Assembly: GCA_028033615.1 (NCBI GenBank)
Contig: JAOFDG010000002.1
Coordinates: 1-64,000, forward strand
Direction of reading: 5' to 3'
DNA: 64,000 nt
Origin: Verrucomicrobiales bacterium
Lineage (GTDB): Bacteria; Verrucomicrobiota; Verrucomicrobiia; Verrucomicrobiales; DEV007
Shown here: in pieces, positions 18,561 to 30,000 of the stretch
How the letters are laid out: every line of letters begins with the position of its first letter
Numbering within the stretch: position 1 is the first letter of the stretch
Position numbers and translations under genes: made by a program
The notes under the pieces: generated by a model
Told to the model about the DNA's origin: nothing
What the model saw: only the letters and a program-made list of their open reading frames with translations
Database searches by the model: none

Positions 18561-18956
18561 TTATCGCTTTTGCCTCAAAGACTTTGAGTGCCAGTAATCG
18601 TCTTTCCCAAATTTTTGGCCTTCTGCAAAACTCTTGTCAGGGCCACTGGACTGGATAGCGTATCCATCATTCGAAAAAAAATATCTATACTCTTTTCCCC
18701 AAGGATCTTCACGACTCTCTACACCGTTTAGCACGGAATTTATAGAGTCAGGTCCTGATGATGGCCACGAACCATTTTCGGCATAATAGGATTCGAGCGC
18801 CTTGCCAATTCTTGCCATCTGGTTTTCAACTCGCTTAACCTCTTTTCGTCCAGAGAAAAAAGGATATATGAAAATTGCAAAAATGAGAATTAATACAATA
18901 CCTAAGGCAAGACGATTTACTATAGAGTTAATTCCACTTATTAAATTTTGTATCAC
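18561..18956 (-). CDS. Membrane-anchored pseudopilin-like protein (GspG C-terminal-like)
   Basis: About 131 residues from a GTG at 18956; this start is uncertain. The open frame extends upstream to 19082 but would then overlap the preceding gene by 113 bases. A transmembrane helix (ALGIVLILIFAIFIYPF) is followed by a soluble domain, VENQMARIGKALESYYAENGSWP, then DPWGKEYRYFFSNDGYAIQSSGPD, which is the core pattern of major pseudopilin GspG. The prepilin-peptidase motif (Gly followed by FTLxE) is missing, so it is a pilin-like fold on an uncleaved anchor, or a domain reused elsewhere. It follows the unknown exported gene at 18970-19740, and the two are likely co-transcribed. Confidence 0.6.
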   Translation of the reverse strand: MIQNLISGINSIVNRLALGIVLILIFAIFIYPFFSGRKEVKRVENQMARIGKALESYYAENGSWPSSGPDSINSVLNGVESREDPWGKEYRYFFSNDGYAIQSSGPDKSFAEGQKFGKDDYWHSKSLRQKR

Positions 18957-18969
18957 TACTGAAATTATT

Positions 18970-19740
18970 TTAATTCGGACGTATCGGTTTAACCTCCGCT
19001 TCTTCAGTTCCAAGATTTGAAGAATCAGACTGATTAGGTTGTAAAACTTCTTCGGTATTAGTTTTTGGGTTAACTTGGTCACTACTCACAGGAGAAGATA
19101 AAGTCTCATCAGTAAGTTGTTTTTTTCTTATCCCATCGAGTGCTGAATCAACAACTTTCATGTAACCTCTATCCCCTCTGTAATACCAAACTGTTCTAAA
19201 TATATTTGCATCATAGGCTGACATAACAATCTGACCCAGTAGAATACCTTTACCATTCATTGCTGATAAAACCCAAATAGGTTCATCACCAAATTCAAGA
19301 CTTCTTAATTTATAATCGACATAATCAAAACCTATTTTTGCGGCACGCGCTTCCTTTATAAGCACTTGAAAAGCCTTAGTCGAATCAATCTTAATTTTAT
19401 CTGAGGAAGCAAAACCTGTAGGCAAGTTATTGGGATAAAATTTTGTACTTTCTCCTTCATTAATTGATTTCTCGACACTCACACGAACAGTTCTCAGTCT
19501 AAACTGACTTCTTTCATCATTCACAACTACAGTCCACTCCCTTGGTTGGCTTTGACCCCTTAATCCACGCATTTCAACTATCTTATCAGCAAAATACTGC
19601 CCATATTGAGAGTTGATTTTTTGTAGTGCTGTATTAGCTGAAAGGCCGAGAGGGTCCTCCTCCTGAGCACTTGAAAGTGTCAAAACTAAAGGGAAAATTA
19701 TAAGGGATATATGCTTTTGATAGATATTGAGTATCTTCAT
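18970..19740 (-). CDS. Exported protein of unknown function
   Basis: 256 residues. I do not recognise the family. A signal peptide ending at LTLSSAQ (about residue 25) indicates export. The mature N-terminus is EEDPLGLSANTALQKINSQY; the core is a mixed alpha/beta region with an AKIGFDYVDYKLRSLEFGDEPIWVLSAMNG segment that reads like a PepSY-type hairpin, followed by IVMSAYDANIFRTVWYYRG. The last 50 residues are low-complexity (SSPVSSDQVNPKTNTEEVLQ) and probably disordered. It is adjacent to the pseudopilin-like gene downstream and divergent from recD2. Confidence 0.6.
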   Translation of the reverse strand: MKILNIYQKHISLIIFPLVLTLSSAQEEDPLGLSANTALQKINSQYGQYFADKIVEMRGLRGQSQPREWTVVVNDERSQFRLRTVRVSVEKSINEGESTKFYPNNLPTGFASSDKIKIDSTKAFQVLIKEARAAKIGFDYVDYKLRSLEFGDEPIWVLSAMNGKGILLGQIVMSAYDANIFRTVWYYRGDRGYMKVVDSALDGIRKKQLTDETLSSPVSSDQVNPKTNTEEVLQPNQSDSSNLGTEEAEVKPIRPN

Positions 19741-19833
19741 AATAATAAAAATACGTTGGTTTAAATAAGAATCTTAGCACTTATTTGAAAAAAAATACCA
19801 AAATTTAAGGTTAAATATTATTAAAAAAGCTAC

Positions 19834-19871
19834 CACTTGTGCAACAGTTTGGGCAAACTGCTTAGTAAGTG
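19834..19871. promoter_or_regulatory. Nested dyad spanning the recD2 start codon
   Basis: The outer arms CACTT (19834-19838) and AAGTG (19867-19871) and inner arms CAGTTT (19845-19850) and AAACTG (19855-19860) are perfectly complementary, with 6-base spacers on both sides and a GGGC loop. The outer right arm includes the GTG start of recD2. As RNA this would be a hairpin with a symmetric internal loop that hides the start codon; as DNA it could be an operator in the divergent promoter region. Confidence 0.4.
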
Positions 19872-22046
19872 CAGGAAAAAACTCTCAGCGGAACAATAGA
19901 AAGGGTCACCTTTCACAATGAAGAAAATGGCTATTGTGTACTAAGAGTCAGTATTAGTGATGCTCGTAAGACTCAAACAGTAGTCGGTAATTGTGCTGCT
20001 CCTAATGCGGGAGAAGAAATCGCAGCTCGAGGGGAGTGGATAGAAGATGATCAGTTCGGCTCACAGTTTAGAGCATCAGAAATAAGTACTTCTGAACCTG
20101 ATAACCTTAAAGGTATTGAACGCTATCTTGGAAGCGGTCTTATAGACGGCATAGGCCCAACCTACGCTAAAAAGCTGGTAAATAAATTTGGCCCTGAAGT
20201 TTTTAATATCATTGATGATCGATCCAAAAGATTAGAAGAAGTAGAAGGTATCGGACCAAAAAGAAGAAAAGAGATAAAAAAATCTTGGGAAAAACAGAAA
20301 TCCATAAGAAGGATCATGGTATTTCTTCACCAGCACGGTATTAGTACAGCACGAGCCGTTCGAATTTACAAAACATACGGCGACGAAAGCATTAAGAAAC
20401 TTAAGAATAATCCATATAGATTATCTCATGATTTACATGGGGTAGGGTTTAAAACTGCGGATGCAATTGCGTCCAAGTTAGGCATAAATTTTGATGATTG
20501 GTCAAGAATTGAAGCCGGACTGCAATTTGCTCTTCAAACGGCAACTGGCAATGGACACTGTGCTTTACCAGAAACCGAACTCATTGAGTCAGCCACTGAA
20601 CTTTTAGGCGTCGATCAAATCAAGATAGAAGATTGTCTAAAGAAAATAATTACCAAGAGTGAAGTAATTAGAGATGAAATAAAATCTGTCCCTATGATAT
20701 TTCCTTCACAATTAATTACCTCTGAAAAAATAGTATCACAAAAGATCTTAAATCTAGCGTCAAAAAAACCAGATTATCCAAAATTTGAAATTGAAAAAGC
20801 ATTGTCTTGGTGCCAAAAAAAAATCGGTTATCCATTAGCTGAGGGTCAACGAAAAGCCGTTGAATTAGCCCTAAGAGAAAGAGTCTTGATTATTACAGGG
20901 GGGCCTGGAGTTGGAAAAACAACAATTCTTCGCAGTGTACTAATGATTTTACGAGCCAAGAAGGTAGCTCCAATATTATGCGCACCCACTGGAAGGGCAG
21001 CCAAGAGAATGTCTGAAACCACTGGACTAGAGGCTTCAACGATCCACCGATTACTCGAATTTAAAGGTCACTCAGGAAAATTTGCTCATGATGAAAATAA
21101 TCCTGTTGAAGGTGACCTTTTCATCGTCGACGAAGCATCTATGATTGACATTCAACTCATGTCATCATTTCTCAGAGCGTTACCAAAAAATGCTCATTTG
21201 ATTTTAGTTGGTGATGTCGATCAATTACCTTCAGTGGGGCCTGGGAGTGTACTCTCAGACATGATTCAGAGCAACGAATTGCCAGTCGCAAGACTCAATG
21301 AAATATTTCGACAATCCTCAGAGAGTCGCATTATAACAGCTGCACACGAAATCAACGAAGGCATACTGCCAATAGAATTGTCCAAATCAGCCAGAAATAA
21401 TCCTAACTCAGATTTCTTTTTCATCAGTTCCGACGAACCTGATAAAACAGCCGAAACAATCGCAAACATTGTCAGCCTTAGGATTCCAGAGAAATTAGGT
21501 TTGGACCCAGTTAATGATATCCAAGTTATAACACCAATGCATAGAGGGAGCTTGGGAACACAAGCACTAAACAGAAAACTTCAAGATTCATTGAACCCTG
21601 CAAGCGAATCAACGTTTGAAATTGAAAGGTTTGGAGCTCGGTACAGGGTAGGAGATAAAGTTATTCAAACAAGAAACAATTACGACAAAGAAACATTAAA
21701 TGGAGACATTGGAAAAGTAATAGAGATCTCTACAGACCCTGGAAAAGTCATAATACAATTTAGCGGACAAAGAACTGTTTCATACGAACCTGGTGAGCTG
21801 GATGAAATCTCACCAGGTTTCGCTATTACAGTACACAAGTCCCAAGGAAGTGAATTTCCTTGTGTTGTTATACCTGTTAGCACACAACATTTTTTATTGC
21901 TGCAGAGAAACCTTCTTTACACAGCAATAACTAGAGGAAGTCAGGTAGTAGTACTAGTAGGCCAAAAAAAAGCCGCCGCTATGGCTGTTAAGAATATTGA
22001 CACCAAGGAACGCTACCGTGGGCTTTTGCAAAGATTATCAGATTAA
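19869..22046 (+). CDS. recD2: RecD2-type 5'-3' DNA helicase (ATP-dependent RecD-like)
   Basis: 725 residues, normal for RecD2/YrrC. The N-terminal OB-type region (LSGTIERVTFHNEENGYCVL) is followed by helix-hairpin-helix segments (EEVEGIGPKRRKEIKKSW), then the SF1B helicase core: Walker A ITGGPGVGKTT near residue 342, Walker B FIVDEASMID, GDVDQLPSVGPG, and the C-terminal TVHKSQGSEFPCVV motif. RecD2 unwinds DNA 5'-3' without RecBC and has roles in repair and replication. A TAA lies immediately before the GTG at 19869, so this is the earliest possible start; there is no Shine-Dalgarno, and the codon sits inside a nested dyad. The stop is 2 bases from the convergent SDR gene. Confidence 0.95.
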   Translation: MQEKTLSGTIERVTFHNEENGYCVLRVSISDARKTQTVVGNCAAPNAGEEIAARGEWIEDDQFGSQFRASEISTSEPDNLKGIERYLGSGLIDGIGPTYAKKLVNKFGPEVFNIIDDRSKRLEEVEGIGPKRRKEIKKSWEKQKSIRRIMVFLHQHGISTARAVRIYKTYGDESIKKLKNNPYRLSHDLHGVGFKTADAIASKLGINFDDWSRIEAGLQFALQTATGNGHCALPETELIESATELLGVDQIKIEDCLKKIITKSEVIRDEIKSVPMIFPSQLITSEKIVSQKILNLASKKPDYPKFEIEKALSWCQKKIGYPLAEGQRKAVELALRERVLIITGGPGVGKTTILRSVLMILRAKKVAPILCAPTGRAAKRMSETTGLEASTIHRLLEFKGHSGKFAHDENNPVEGDLFIVDEASMIDIQLMSSFLRALPKNAHLILVGDVDQLPSVGPGSVLSDMIQSNELPVARLNEIFRQSSESRIITAAHEINEGILPIELSKSARNNPNSDFFFISSDEPDKTAETIANIVSLRIPEKLGLDPVNDIQVITPMHRGSLGTQALNRKLQDSLNPASESTFEIERFGARYRVGDKVIQTRNNYDKETLNGDIGKVIEISTDPGKVIIQFSGQRTVSYEPGELDEISPGFAITVHKSQGSEFPCVVIPVSTQHFLLLQRNLLYTAITRGSQVVVLVGQKKAAAMAVKNIDTKERYRGLLQRLSD

Positions 22047-22048
22047 AT

Positions 22049-22759
22049 TCAAAGTTGGTGAGATTGTGGCTGGATAACCACATCTCCAGTTACTAGGTGA
22101 TCAGGACTCTCTATTACATTTATAATTGATGAAGCTGCATAAGAAGCTGGTATCATTTTGTCGCGAACAACATTCATATCTAATTCATCCCAAAAAGGGC
22201 TATCAACACCTCCAAAATAAAAGTAAGAAAAATGAATACCCTTTGAACGATATTCAAGCTCCATTGATTTCAGAAAACCAATTGCACCAAACTTACTTGC
22301 GCAATAAGCCGAGGCACCGCTCATCGGAGATCTGCCAAGAATTCCAGGCGTGTAAATGAAGCGCCCTCCACCAGATTTCGCCATCATTTCTCCAATTTTT
22401 TGAGCGATCAGAAAAGTTGCCCTCATGTTAGTATTAGTGACTCTTACAAAATCGAGATCTGTCATATCTTTAACTTTTTTAATGAGTCCAATACCGGCAC
22501 AATGAACAAACACATCAATGCTTCCGAGTGACTCGATGCTGGTTTCAACAAGGTTAGAGACAAAAGCTGGAGATGTAAGATCACCTGCTAAGATTCCCGT
22601 AGATCCTTCTATTTGGTTCAATCTTGATTCATTTCTTCCAGTAATAAAAACTGGGTGTTTCCGAGAAATAAGAGCCTTTGCAACTTCTCTGCCAATTCCG
22701 CTTGAGGCTCCAGTGATTAAAACCTTTTTGGGTTCTGATTCGTTATCTACAGTAGACAT
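22049..22759 (-). CDS. Short-chain dehydrogenase/reductase
   Basis: 236 residues. A complete classical SDR: VLITGASSGIGREVAKAL cofactor motif at the N-terminus, DVFVHCAGIGLIKK for the NNAG-equivalent (HCAG), and YCASKFGAIGF with the catalytic Tyr and Lys. The usual catalytic Ser position reads IYTPGILG, so the Ser is probably replaced by Thr. Substrate unknown. It is divergent from a small SRPBCC gene, with 34 bases between the starts. SDR and SRPBCC domains occur fused in the YfcH/TIGR01777 epimerase family, which makes this pairing suggestive of a shared function (inference). Confidence 0.85.
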   Translation of the reverse strand: MSTVDNESEPKKVLITGASSGIGREVAKALISRKHPVFITGRNESRLNQIEGSTGILAGDLTSPAFVSNLVETSIESLGSIDVFVHCAGIGLIKKVKDMTDLDFVRVTNTNMRATFLIAQKIGEMMAKSGGGRFIYTPGILGRSPMSGASAYCASKFGAIGFLKSMELEYRSKGIHFSYFYFGGVDSPFWDELDMNVVRDKMIPASYAASSIINVIESPDHLVTGDVVIQPQSHQL

Positions 22760-22793
22760 AATAAATTTGAACGAACACTGAAATTATTTAGAC

Positions 22794-23249
22794 TTGAAAA
22801 TATATACCCTTAATCAGTCCCAAGAAATACCAGTCCCAATAGAAGAAGCTTGGGAATTTTTTTCAAAACCTGAAAATCTTAACGAAATTACTCCACCAGA
22901 TTTGGAATTTCGTATCACTTCTGGAAAACCAGCACCCATGCACGAAGGTCAGATAGTGACTTACAAAATAAGGGTTGCTCCCATGATATGGAAAAGATGG
23001 GTTACTGAAATAAAAGCTGTCACAGAGGGAAAACAGTTTATTGATGAGCAACGAAGTGGCCCTTACAAATTTTGGCATCACTTGCATCAATTTGAATCAA
23101 CCGAAAACGGTACACTTTTGAAAGACCAAGTTAATTACTCACTTCCTTTCGGGATCTTGGGTGATATTGCTCACGCTATATATGTAAAAAATAAATTACA
23201 AAAAATATTCAATTTTAGAAAAAAACTCCTATCAGAAAAGTTCGGGTGA
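22794..23249 (+). CDS. SRPBCC (START-like) ligand-binding domain protein
   Basis: 151 residues from a TTG start. The sequence follows the pattern seen in CDP-type SRPBCC proteins attached to YfcH-like epimerases: VPIEEAWEFFSKPENLNEITPPDLEF, then MHEGQIVTYKIRVAPMIWKRWVTEI, DEQRSGPYKFWHHLHQF and DQVNYSLPFGILGD. The fold is a helix-grip cavity that binds a hydrophobic ligand. No catalytic residues can be named. Divergent from the SDR gene; the stop is only 4 bases from the convergent exported protein gene. Confidence 0.8.
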   Translation: MKIYTLNQSQEIPVPIEEAWEFFSKPENLNEITPPDLEFRITSGKPAPMHEGQIVTYKIRVAPMIWKRWVTEIKAVTEGKQFIDEQRSGPYKFWHHLHQFESTENGTLLKDQVNYSLPFGILGDIAHAIYVKNKLQKIFNFRKKLLSEKFG

Positions 23250-23253
23250 TTTT

Positions 23254-24033
23254 TTATTCAGCATCTTCATCCAACTTTTGAAACTTTTTTAGCCTAGACT
23301 TTAAAACTTTCATTCCAATTGTCTTAGATTTTTCAGGATGCAAAGTTAATAAATTTTCAATTAACTCCAGAGCCACATCAAAATGGGCTTGATCTACTTT
23401 ACGATTAATTGCTGCAACTAAAGCATCCACACTATCATCAGCTCTAAAATTGACATCATCAATAAAGACCTCTCCAGAACCACCTTCAATAGCTCCAGTG
23501 ACAAATCTAAAAAGTAATTTCGCTGAACGAACATTATCTGGAATTTCGACATCAGGTACCACTATTTCTTTCCACTCACCCAACTTACCACTGAATTTTT
23601 TAAACCCTGTACTTTCAACTTTTTGTTCATCTTCGTTGAACCATTCAATTAAATATTGTTGAATATAACCGTCTGTTCCTTGTTTCATTTGTTTCACAAA
23701 GAAAGTAAATTCATAGTTTAAAGCACTTAGTACATTTCCATCTATTGTTTTTATAATATGGGCTTCGCTAGGAGTCTTCCCTATGTTTTCAAGCTTAACG
23801 TATGCACTGTAAGATCCAGTATTTGCATCCGAATCTGACCTTAAAGGGGGTTGAATATTTGTAAAAACCCAATCTTCTGCATTATCATCCTGACCTTCTT
23901 CAAAACTGGCATTACTAATTATCGAAGAAACTTTTGGGGCATTTTCATTAGTATCAAACCCGTCAGCCAAAAGCATTCCAAGAAATACTGGACTCAGTAA
24001 TAAAAAACAAACGTTGGACAAATACTTCTTCAT
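23254..24033 (-). CDS. Exported CBM-like jelly-roll protein with C-terminal helical tail
   Basis: 259 residues. Signal peptide about 1-24. Residues about 38-200 resemble a carbohydrate-binding jelly roll of the CBM4/9 type: ISNASFEEGQDDNAEDWVF, then GSYSAYVKLENIGKTPSEAHI, YEFTFFVKQMKQGTDGYIQQY, WKEIVVPDVEIPDNVRSAKLLF and GSGEVFIDDVNF. The C-terminus (about 203-259) is a charged helical tail with FDVALELIENLLTLHPEKSK, which looks like one TPR-like hairpin. It lies 36 bases downstream of the giant surface protein gene on the same strand, so the two may be co-expressed. No ligand can be assigned. Confidence 0.65.
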   Translation of the reverse strand: MKKYLSNVCFLLLSPVFLGMLLADGFDTNENAPKVSSIISNASFEEGQDDNAEDWVFTNIQPPLRSDSDANTGSYSAYVKLENIGKTPSEAHIIKTIDGNVLSALNYEFTFFVKQMKQGTDGYIQQYLIEWFNEDEQKVESTGFKKFSGKLGEWKEIVVPDVEIPDNVRSAKLLFRFVTGAIEGGSGEVFIDDVNFRADDSVDALVAAINRKVDQAHFDVALELIENLLTLHPEKSKTIGMKVLKSRLKKFQKLDEDAE

Positions 24034-24069
24034 TAATTTATTGAATGAATACGCTGCTATGAAATCAAT

Positions 24070-27000
24070 CTAATTTACAGTTATTCTCATAAAACGAATT
24101 CTTGAACTATCATTATCGTTGAAATTAAATTGTAAACTAGCTCTAACTGTTTGCATTACATCACCCTCTGAAATTACCTGATAAACTACTTCGTCAGGAG
24201 CATACCTCCAATTAGAGAGGTCCTCTGAAACCTGAACTCTGACCTTGTAATCACCTAGAGATCTTAAAATTGTATATGTTAGGAATAGACTTTCATCATC
24301 TCTTGTTACCTGAGGGAGTAGATTATTCGGATCTTGATTAAGAGGATCTAGAGCGAAAATATACTCTAGAAGATTTGAAATTCCATCTTGGTCAGGGTCA
24401 TCCATAATACCCGTTTGAGCTAGAAACTCTTCTCCAAATTGATCTACAGCCCATTTCCCATATACATCATTAATTTCGGGAGTAAAAATACTCCAACTAT
24501 CATTAATACCCCAACTCATTATTTGAGCTTTGGAATCAACTATAATTAGAGAGGAGCCTAGCCCATCTGTTTCAGGGTACCATTCATCGTCATATTCAAA
24601 ATCAAGAATTCCAGCAGAAATTGAAGACAATTCAATACGAATTCTTTCACCACCATTATCAAGCTTACCACTGTATTCACCAGATATATTCGGAGTTTCA
24701 CCATTCTCTGAAACAAATACTTCAATATTTTTAACCACATAAACAGACTGACCCGGGTCAAGAGTCGATTCAGGAAATACATAATTAATTCCTTCCACAA
24801 AGCGTAGATTTCCAAGTGGAATTGTTTCCTCTCCAATATTCTCTAATTTAATGTATTCACCGTCTGCACCTGATAAAGGATTATACATTATTTCAGTTAT
24901 TCTAAGACTCTGAATAATTTTTTGTTCTACAAAAAGGTCAGACTCGTTTGAATAGCCAGGAGTTGGTAATTGGAAAGACGTTAAAAAATTATTACCATCT
25001 AAAACCCTACCTCGAGATATATTATCTAATGAATTAGCATAATCAATCCGATCAATTTCATTTACATTGGCATCAAAAAGACCTATCTCATCCTGAATTT
25101 TGGAAAGAGAAAAGTTTAGATGTGGGGAGCCTTGATTTGAATTGTCGTCAGCAATATATTTAATGAAACCGTTCGCCTCGATATAACTTAATTGAGGAAT
25201 AATGTATTTTTGTGGAAAATTATTAGGATTATCACTTAAAGACATCCCCCCAAGGTGAACTGGGTAATTATAATTATTATAGAGCTCTAAAAAATCATTA
25301 TCAAAAACAACACCGCTACTTGATAACCATTCGTTGATTACCATACCTCCACTCGGGGCTATTGGAAGCTTTGAATTATTAGCCGAACCTGGAGTGGGTA
25401 GCATTAAAGCAAATTTACCATACCTTCCATATCTTCCAATGGATTTGTCTGTGAGCTGACTACCAAACTCAATACTATCAATGATTTTTCCTCCGTTTTG
25501 AGGTGATTCAAAAAGAGAAATTGATTCACCATCACGATCTAAACCAAAACCAATATGCAGGCCAGTTGTGCCATCAGGGTCATTGGCATATATCGTAAAA
25601 AATTGATTCGGCCCAATGACTGTTCCAGCTGGAAACTGAAAGCCCGAACTAATATCATTATCCTGAGAAATAACCATGCCAGAAAGAGCTTTGGTAAAAT
25701 CACTATCATTCCATAATTCGATGTAATCAGGAAAAGTTCCCTCATGAGTGAATGATCCTTGATTATCTGCAAGGATCTCGTTGATGACTAATCTTGAAGC
25801 ATCATTATCAACGACCCAAGTTTTTGACCTTGTCGAATTTTCCTGCCATTTTCCGGCAGAATTTTTACCTAAGACTTCAACAAATTGAGGACCTTCTGTT
25901 AGTTGCTCAAGTTCTATCGGCTGATCAATTTTCACAGGCTCTGACCACTCTTGATTATTTAATCTCCAACGATACTCAGTAGTAAAACTGGCGTTATCTT
26001 GGATGCCCGAAATACCAGGAATATAAACACTAATTTGTGCATTATTTTTCCGAGTTATTGAATTAGGCTCTCCACTAATTGAGGCACCAAAAGGAATATT
26101 CCAACCCATATCGAGACCATTGATACCTGATCCAGCGGCGGGTGATCCATTACTAATTGAAAAGTTTAAATCATAAAATAAAGGGTCACTTGCAATATTC
26201 CCTTGGCCGAGGTCTAAGCTTTCTTTTGGAAGAATATTTTTTTCGGCAATTATTTCTGGATCATTTTCTTGTCCTTCTGAAAATTGATGTGCAAATAAAG
26301 GTGCATCTAAATCAAATATATTGCCACGAACAGAAACTTTCCGACCTGGAACAACTCCCTCTCTTAAAGGCTCATCAAAACTAATTGAAGCAACCCCGAC
26401 CCTAGCAACGGTATTATTCTCGAATATTGCATCACTGTTATTTTTAAGAAGTAATGCATGGTCAACATCATAGAAAAGGTTCCTAATCACAGTGAGGTGA
26501 GCATCACCATCTGTAGCAATAGCCGCCGCACTACTTTCTCTGTCAGGATCATCTTTGTGGACATTAAAAAATTTATTTCCTTCAATGTGCGCATCAATTC
26601 CATCAAAATCCAAACAATCATCTGTGCTACCAAAAAAAGTATTATTGATAACATAAATAATCGGCCCAGGCCTTCTCCCGCCAGAAAAATCAATTATATC
26701 ATTATAACCAGAAGATGTACCAAAAGAATTTCCAGAAAGGTTAAAGAAATCATCACCATCAAGATTCTCACCGTGTATAACTTCTTCACCAGAAGTAGAA
26801 GGAAAATTGCAATTAATGACATTTACTTGAGGGTGACTTAGTTCAAGTATTGTTTTATCCGTCCCTGTCCAGGTTACTTCTTCTAGATGAAGCCTAGAAC
26901 TCAATATATTAATGGATTGGTCACCGTCATCAGATCTATCTTGTATGAAATTTGATAATTTATTACTTTCTAATGTTTCCTCAAAATATATTCCTTCCCA

Positions 27001-30000
27001 ACCTCTTGAGGAATTAGGCTGACTAGTAAATGTAATCGGGTTAAGATCTGCTCCTTCAGCTATTAGCTTTCCTTTCACGGTCAGTCTTGAGCCCTCTGAA
27101 AAATAAACAGTTACACCTGGTTCAATAATTAAGGTAAAGCCTGAGGGAACTTCATAATCTTTATTAATAAGATATGGACTAGCTTCAAGACTCCAGGTCA
27201 CATCTTCTTCAATTGGCTGAACCAAACTAGTTTCCTCAGTATCATACCAAATTGGCACTAAATCAGAACCTATAACTTTACCTTCAGAATCAAATGCTTC
27301 AACGGTGACTTGATTAACTCCAGGTGACATTAAAGGAACGGGGCCAAGTCCTAATAATTCTAAATCGAAACTAATATCTCTACTGCTAGGACTTCTTTGA
27401 TGGATTTCTACAGCAACAACGTTATTTCCATTTTTCAGAGATTCTGAGCTAATGTTGAAATTTTGAAAAGTTGCATTCCTTACAGTATCCGTAGCCAAGC
27501 TCAAATAATTGGAATCAAGTTCTAAATTTTCTCGAACCAGCTCAATGCCGTTTAGATAAACCGCAGCTCCGTCATCATAAAGCAATTCAAGTCTAAGGCT
27601 TGCAAATCTGTCAGTGTCAACTACATCAAAACTCTTCCTGAAATAAGTAGTAATATACTTATTATCAGGGTCGTCTCCAAAAGAGAGCGTAGTCACTTCT
27701 CCCCTGTCACCATAGCCCATTTTAGTTATGGCTTCTTTCCAACTAGAATCATCAAAGTCAGAATGACGCCATTCTATACCCTGATCACTGCCGTCATCTA
27801 AATATTTCCATTCAGAACCAGCAGAAAAAACCACCTGAGATTCTGCCAAATCTCCATCCCATGTACCATCTCTCCTATTGAGTGGAACCGACATACCATT
27901 AACTCTTATTTCGGTAGTAAGCTTTGCATCAAAGGTCCCCTCTAAACCTGTTAAACCTTGGTCAGTTGTTCTAGCAAAACTATTAGAACTCGATAGTGAG
28001 CTTTGTGCTGTAAAATCTCCTGATATTTGAGAAAGAATGTATGCCCTGCGGTCATCCATAAAACTTATAACATCACTCAAAACGTCACTATCTTCAGGGA
28101 GCCAGTTTAAAAAGTTTTCGACAAGACTATCAAATTTATCTTTAGAAAAAACCGTATTCAAAAGGTCTTCAAGATTTTCATAATAGAGCCTCAGAACTTT
28201 TGGCTCATTAAAAAACTCATTCAACTGCGGCATCGTTTGACCTCCGAAATTCGTAATTGCAGGGAACATAGAATCATCAGGATCCGTGTCCGTATCACCA
28301 AGTCCAAAAATTGTATCAAAATCATGCGGAATTAGTTTGAACCGCTTATCTTCTAACCCACTATACAATTTGTAATCATCATCTGTTCCATTAGATAAAT
28401 TAGTTTCTCTACTGAGCACGATAGTCATAAAAGCAAACCACCGGGTCCATTGCTCAACATCTACAACTTCAGAAACACCTTGAAAATATTCATCGCTTGA
28501 AGTGTTATTCATAACTCTCATGAAACGATGCAAGTCGGACCAATCGTCTAATGATTCATTCGATCCTTTTGACCAGCCGTCAGAACGATAACGATTAGAA
28601 TCTGGCCCTAGTGCCTCGGTTGACCTGATAGACCATTTCACATCAGGACGAGCCTTAGAATAAATATTACCTCCTGAGTCATTTGGGTAATGGTCATCCG
28701 CCCACTGACCATCAATAGCTTCAACATGGAGATACGAACCATATCGACGTTCATTATCGTTATCATTTGCTCTATTAACCCCATTATACCTCAACTGAAC
28801 AGGTCTTGCTGATGCAGCTTCAATTCCTGATAAACTCGCTAAACGAGATCCTAAAAGTTGAAGATAAATATATTGGCTATTTAAATTAATTTTGGTTGTT
28901 CCGTTCAAAGGGTTATCGCGTGGAATATTAAGGCGATTATTCCGTGGATTTCTCGTCCTACTTCCAGCCCCCCGAACCCGAACACCACATTGGTATCGTA
29001 TATCGTAGTCTTTACCCTGCCTAACTATTAGAGTTGCATTCTTCTGCGCATCACTAGAACTATTGAAATTACGAAAACGAAAATCTCTATCCTCACTGGC
29101 TGTCATAACCATTCTATAAACTGGCTGGGAGCCAGAAAAATTCTCATCATCGAATTGAAATAACGCGTTAGGACCCTCTCCACTTTCTCCAATGTTTGGC
29201 CATCTTCTAACTGAATCACCAGCGGTTGATTTGATATAAAATTCAATCACAGTTTCATTATCTTGAGCTGGGACTAAAGCACTAAAAATACCATCACCTG
29301 CTTTAAGGTCTCCATTAGTACCTTGATCTTGCATTATGGACTCAATAAAATCACCGGGATCTAAAGTTGAAACCCTCCAATATAAGTTTGCTCCTAAAAT
29401 AAAATCTTCGACTCCCCTTAATTTAGTACTTACAACTACTTCTTGCCCAGAGCGAGGTACAGGAGGGTTATGTTTTACATTCAAAATTAGAGGAGCATTA
29501 AGTGTTAATGAGTTATTGTTTTTACTTCCTGGTGTGGGTGAATTTCCAGGGAACCAATTCTGGCCATGCTTGTTAGAAACATTAATGTTCGCTAATTGCA
29601 ATGATGCTCCGCCCCCATCAGTTGGTGTACTCCATTTCCACCCGGTCTCATCTCTGAGCACACTCGGATCGTCTTCACTCGCTCTAATAGCCCAATCCCC
29701 TTGATCAGAGTACGTCACATCATCAACTTCATCACCTAGCGCGTCTTTAATTCTTATTCTTTCTCCTCTGTTGCTTAACTGTCCTTCCCAAGGCCCAATT
29801 AAATTATCAAGAACACCATAGGTAGATACAAATTTTTCAGGATTTGCTGCAATCACGTAATACTCACCAGGAAGAATACTTACTTCTGGAAATTTAAAAT
29901 TAATCCCAGAACTAAAACTCCAACCTTTCAAAGGTACAGGGCCAGAACCAAGATTGTGCAATTCAATAAATTCCTCAGAAGGGTCACCTGATGACGGGTT

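Noticed and set aside
29336-29704. Plus-strand ORF of 122 codons, and others such as 26458-26841 (127 codons), inside the giant gene
   Set aside because: They are antisense to a continuous 3425-codon frame with recognisable domains; the translated sequences are low-complexity and have no family features.
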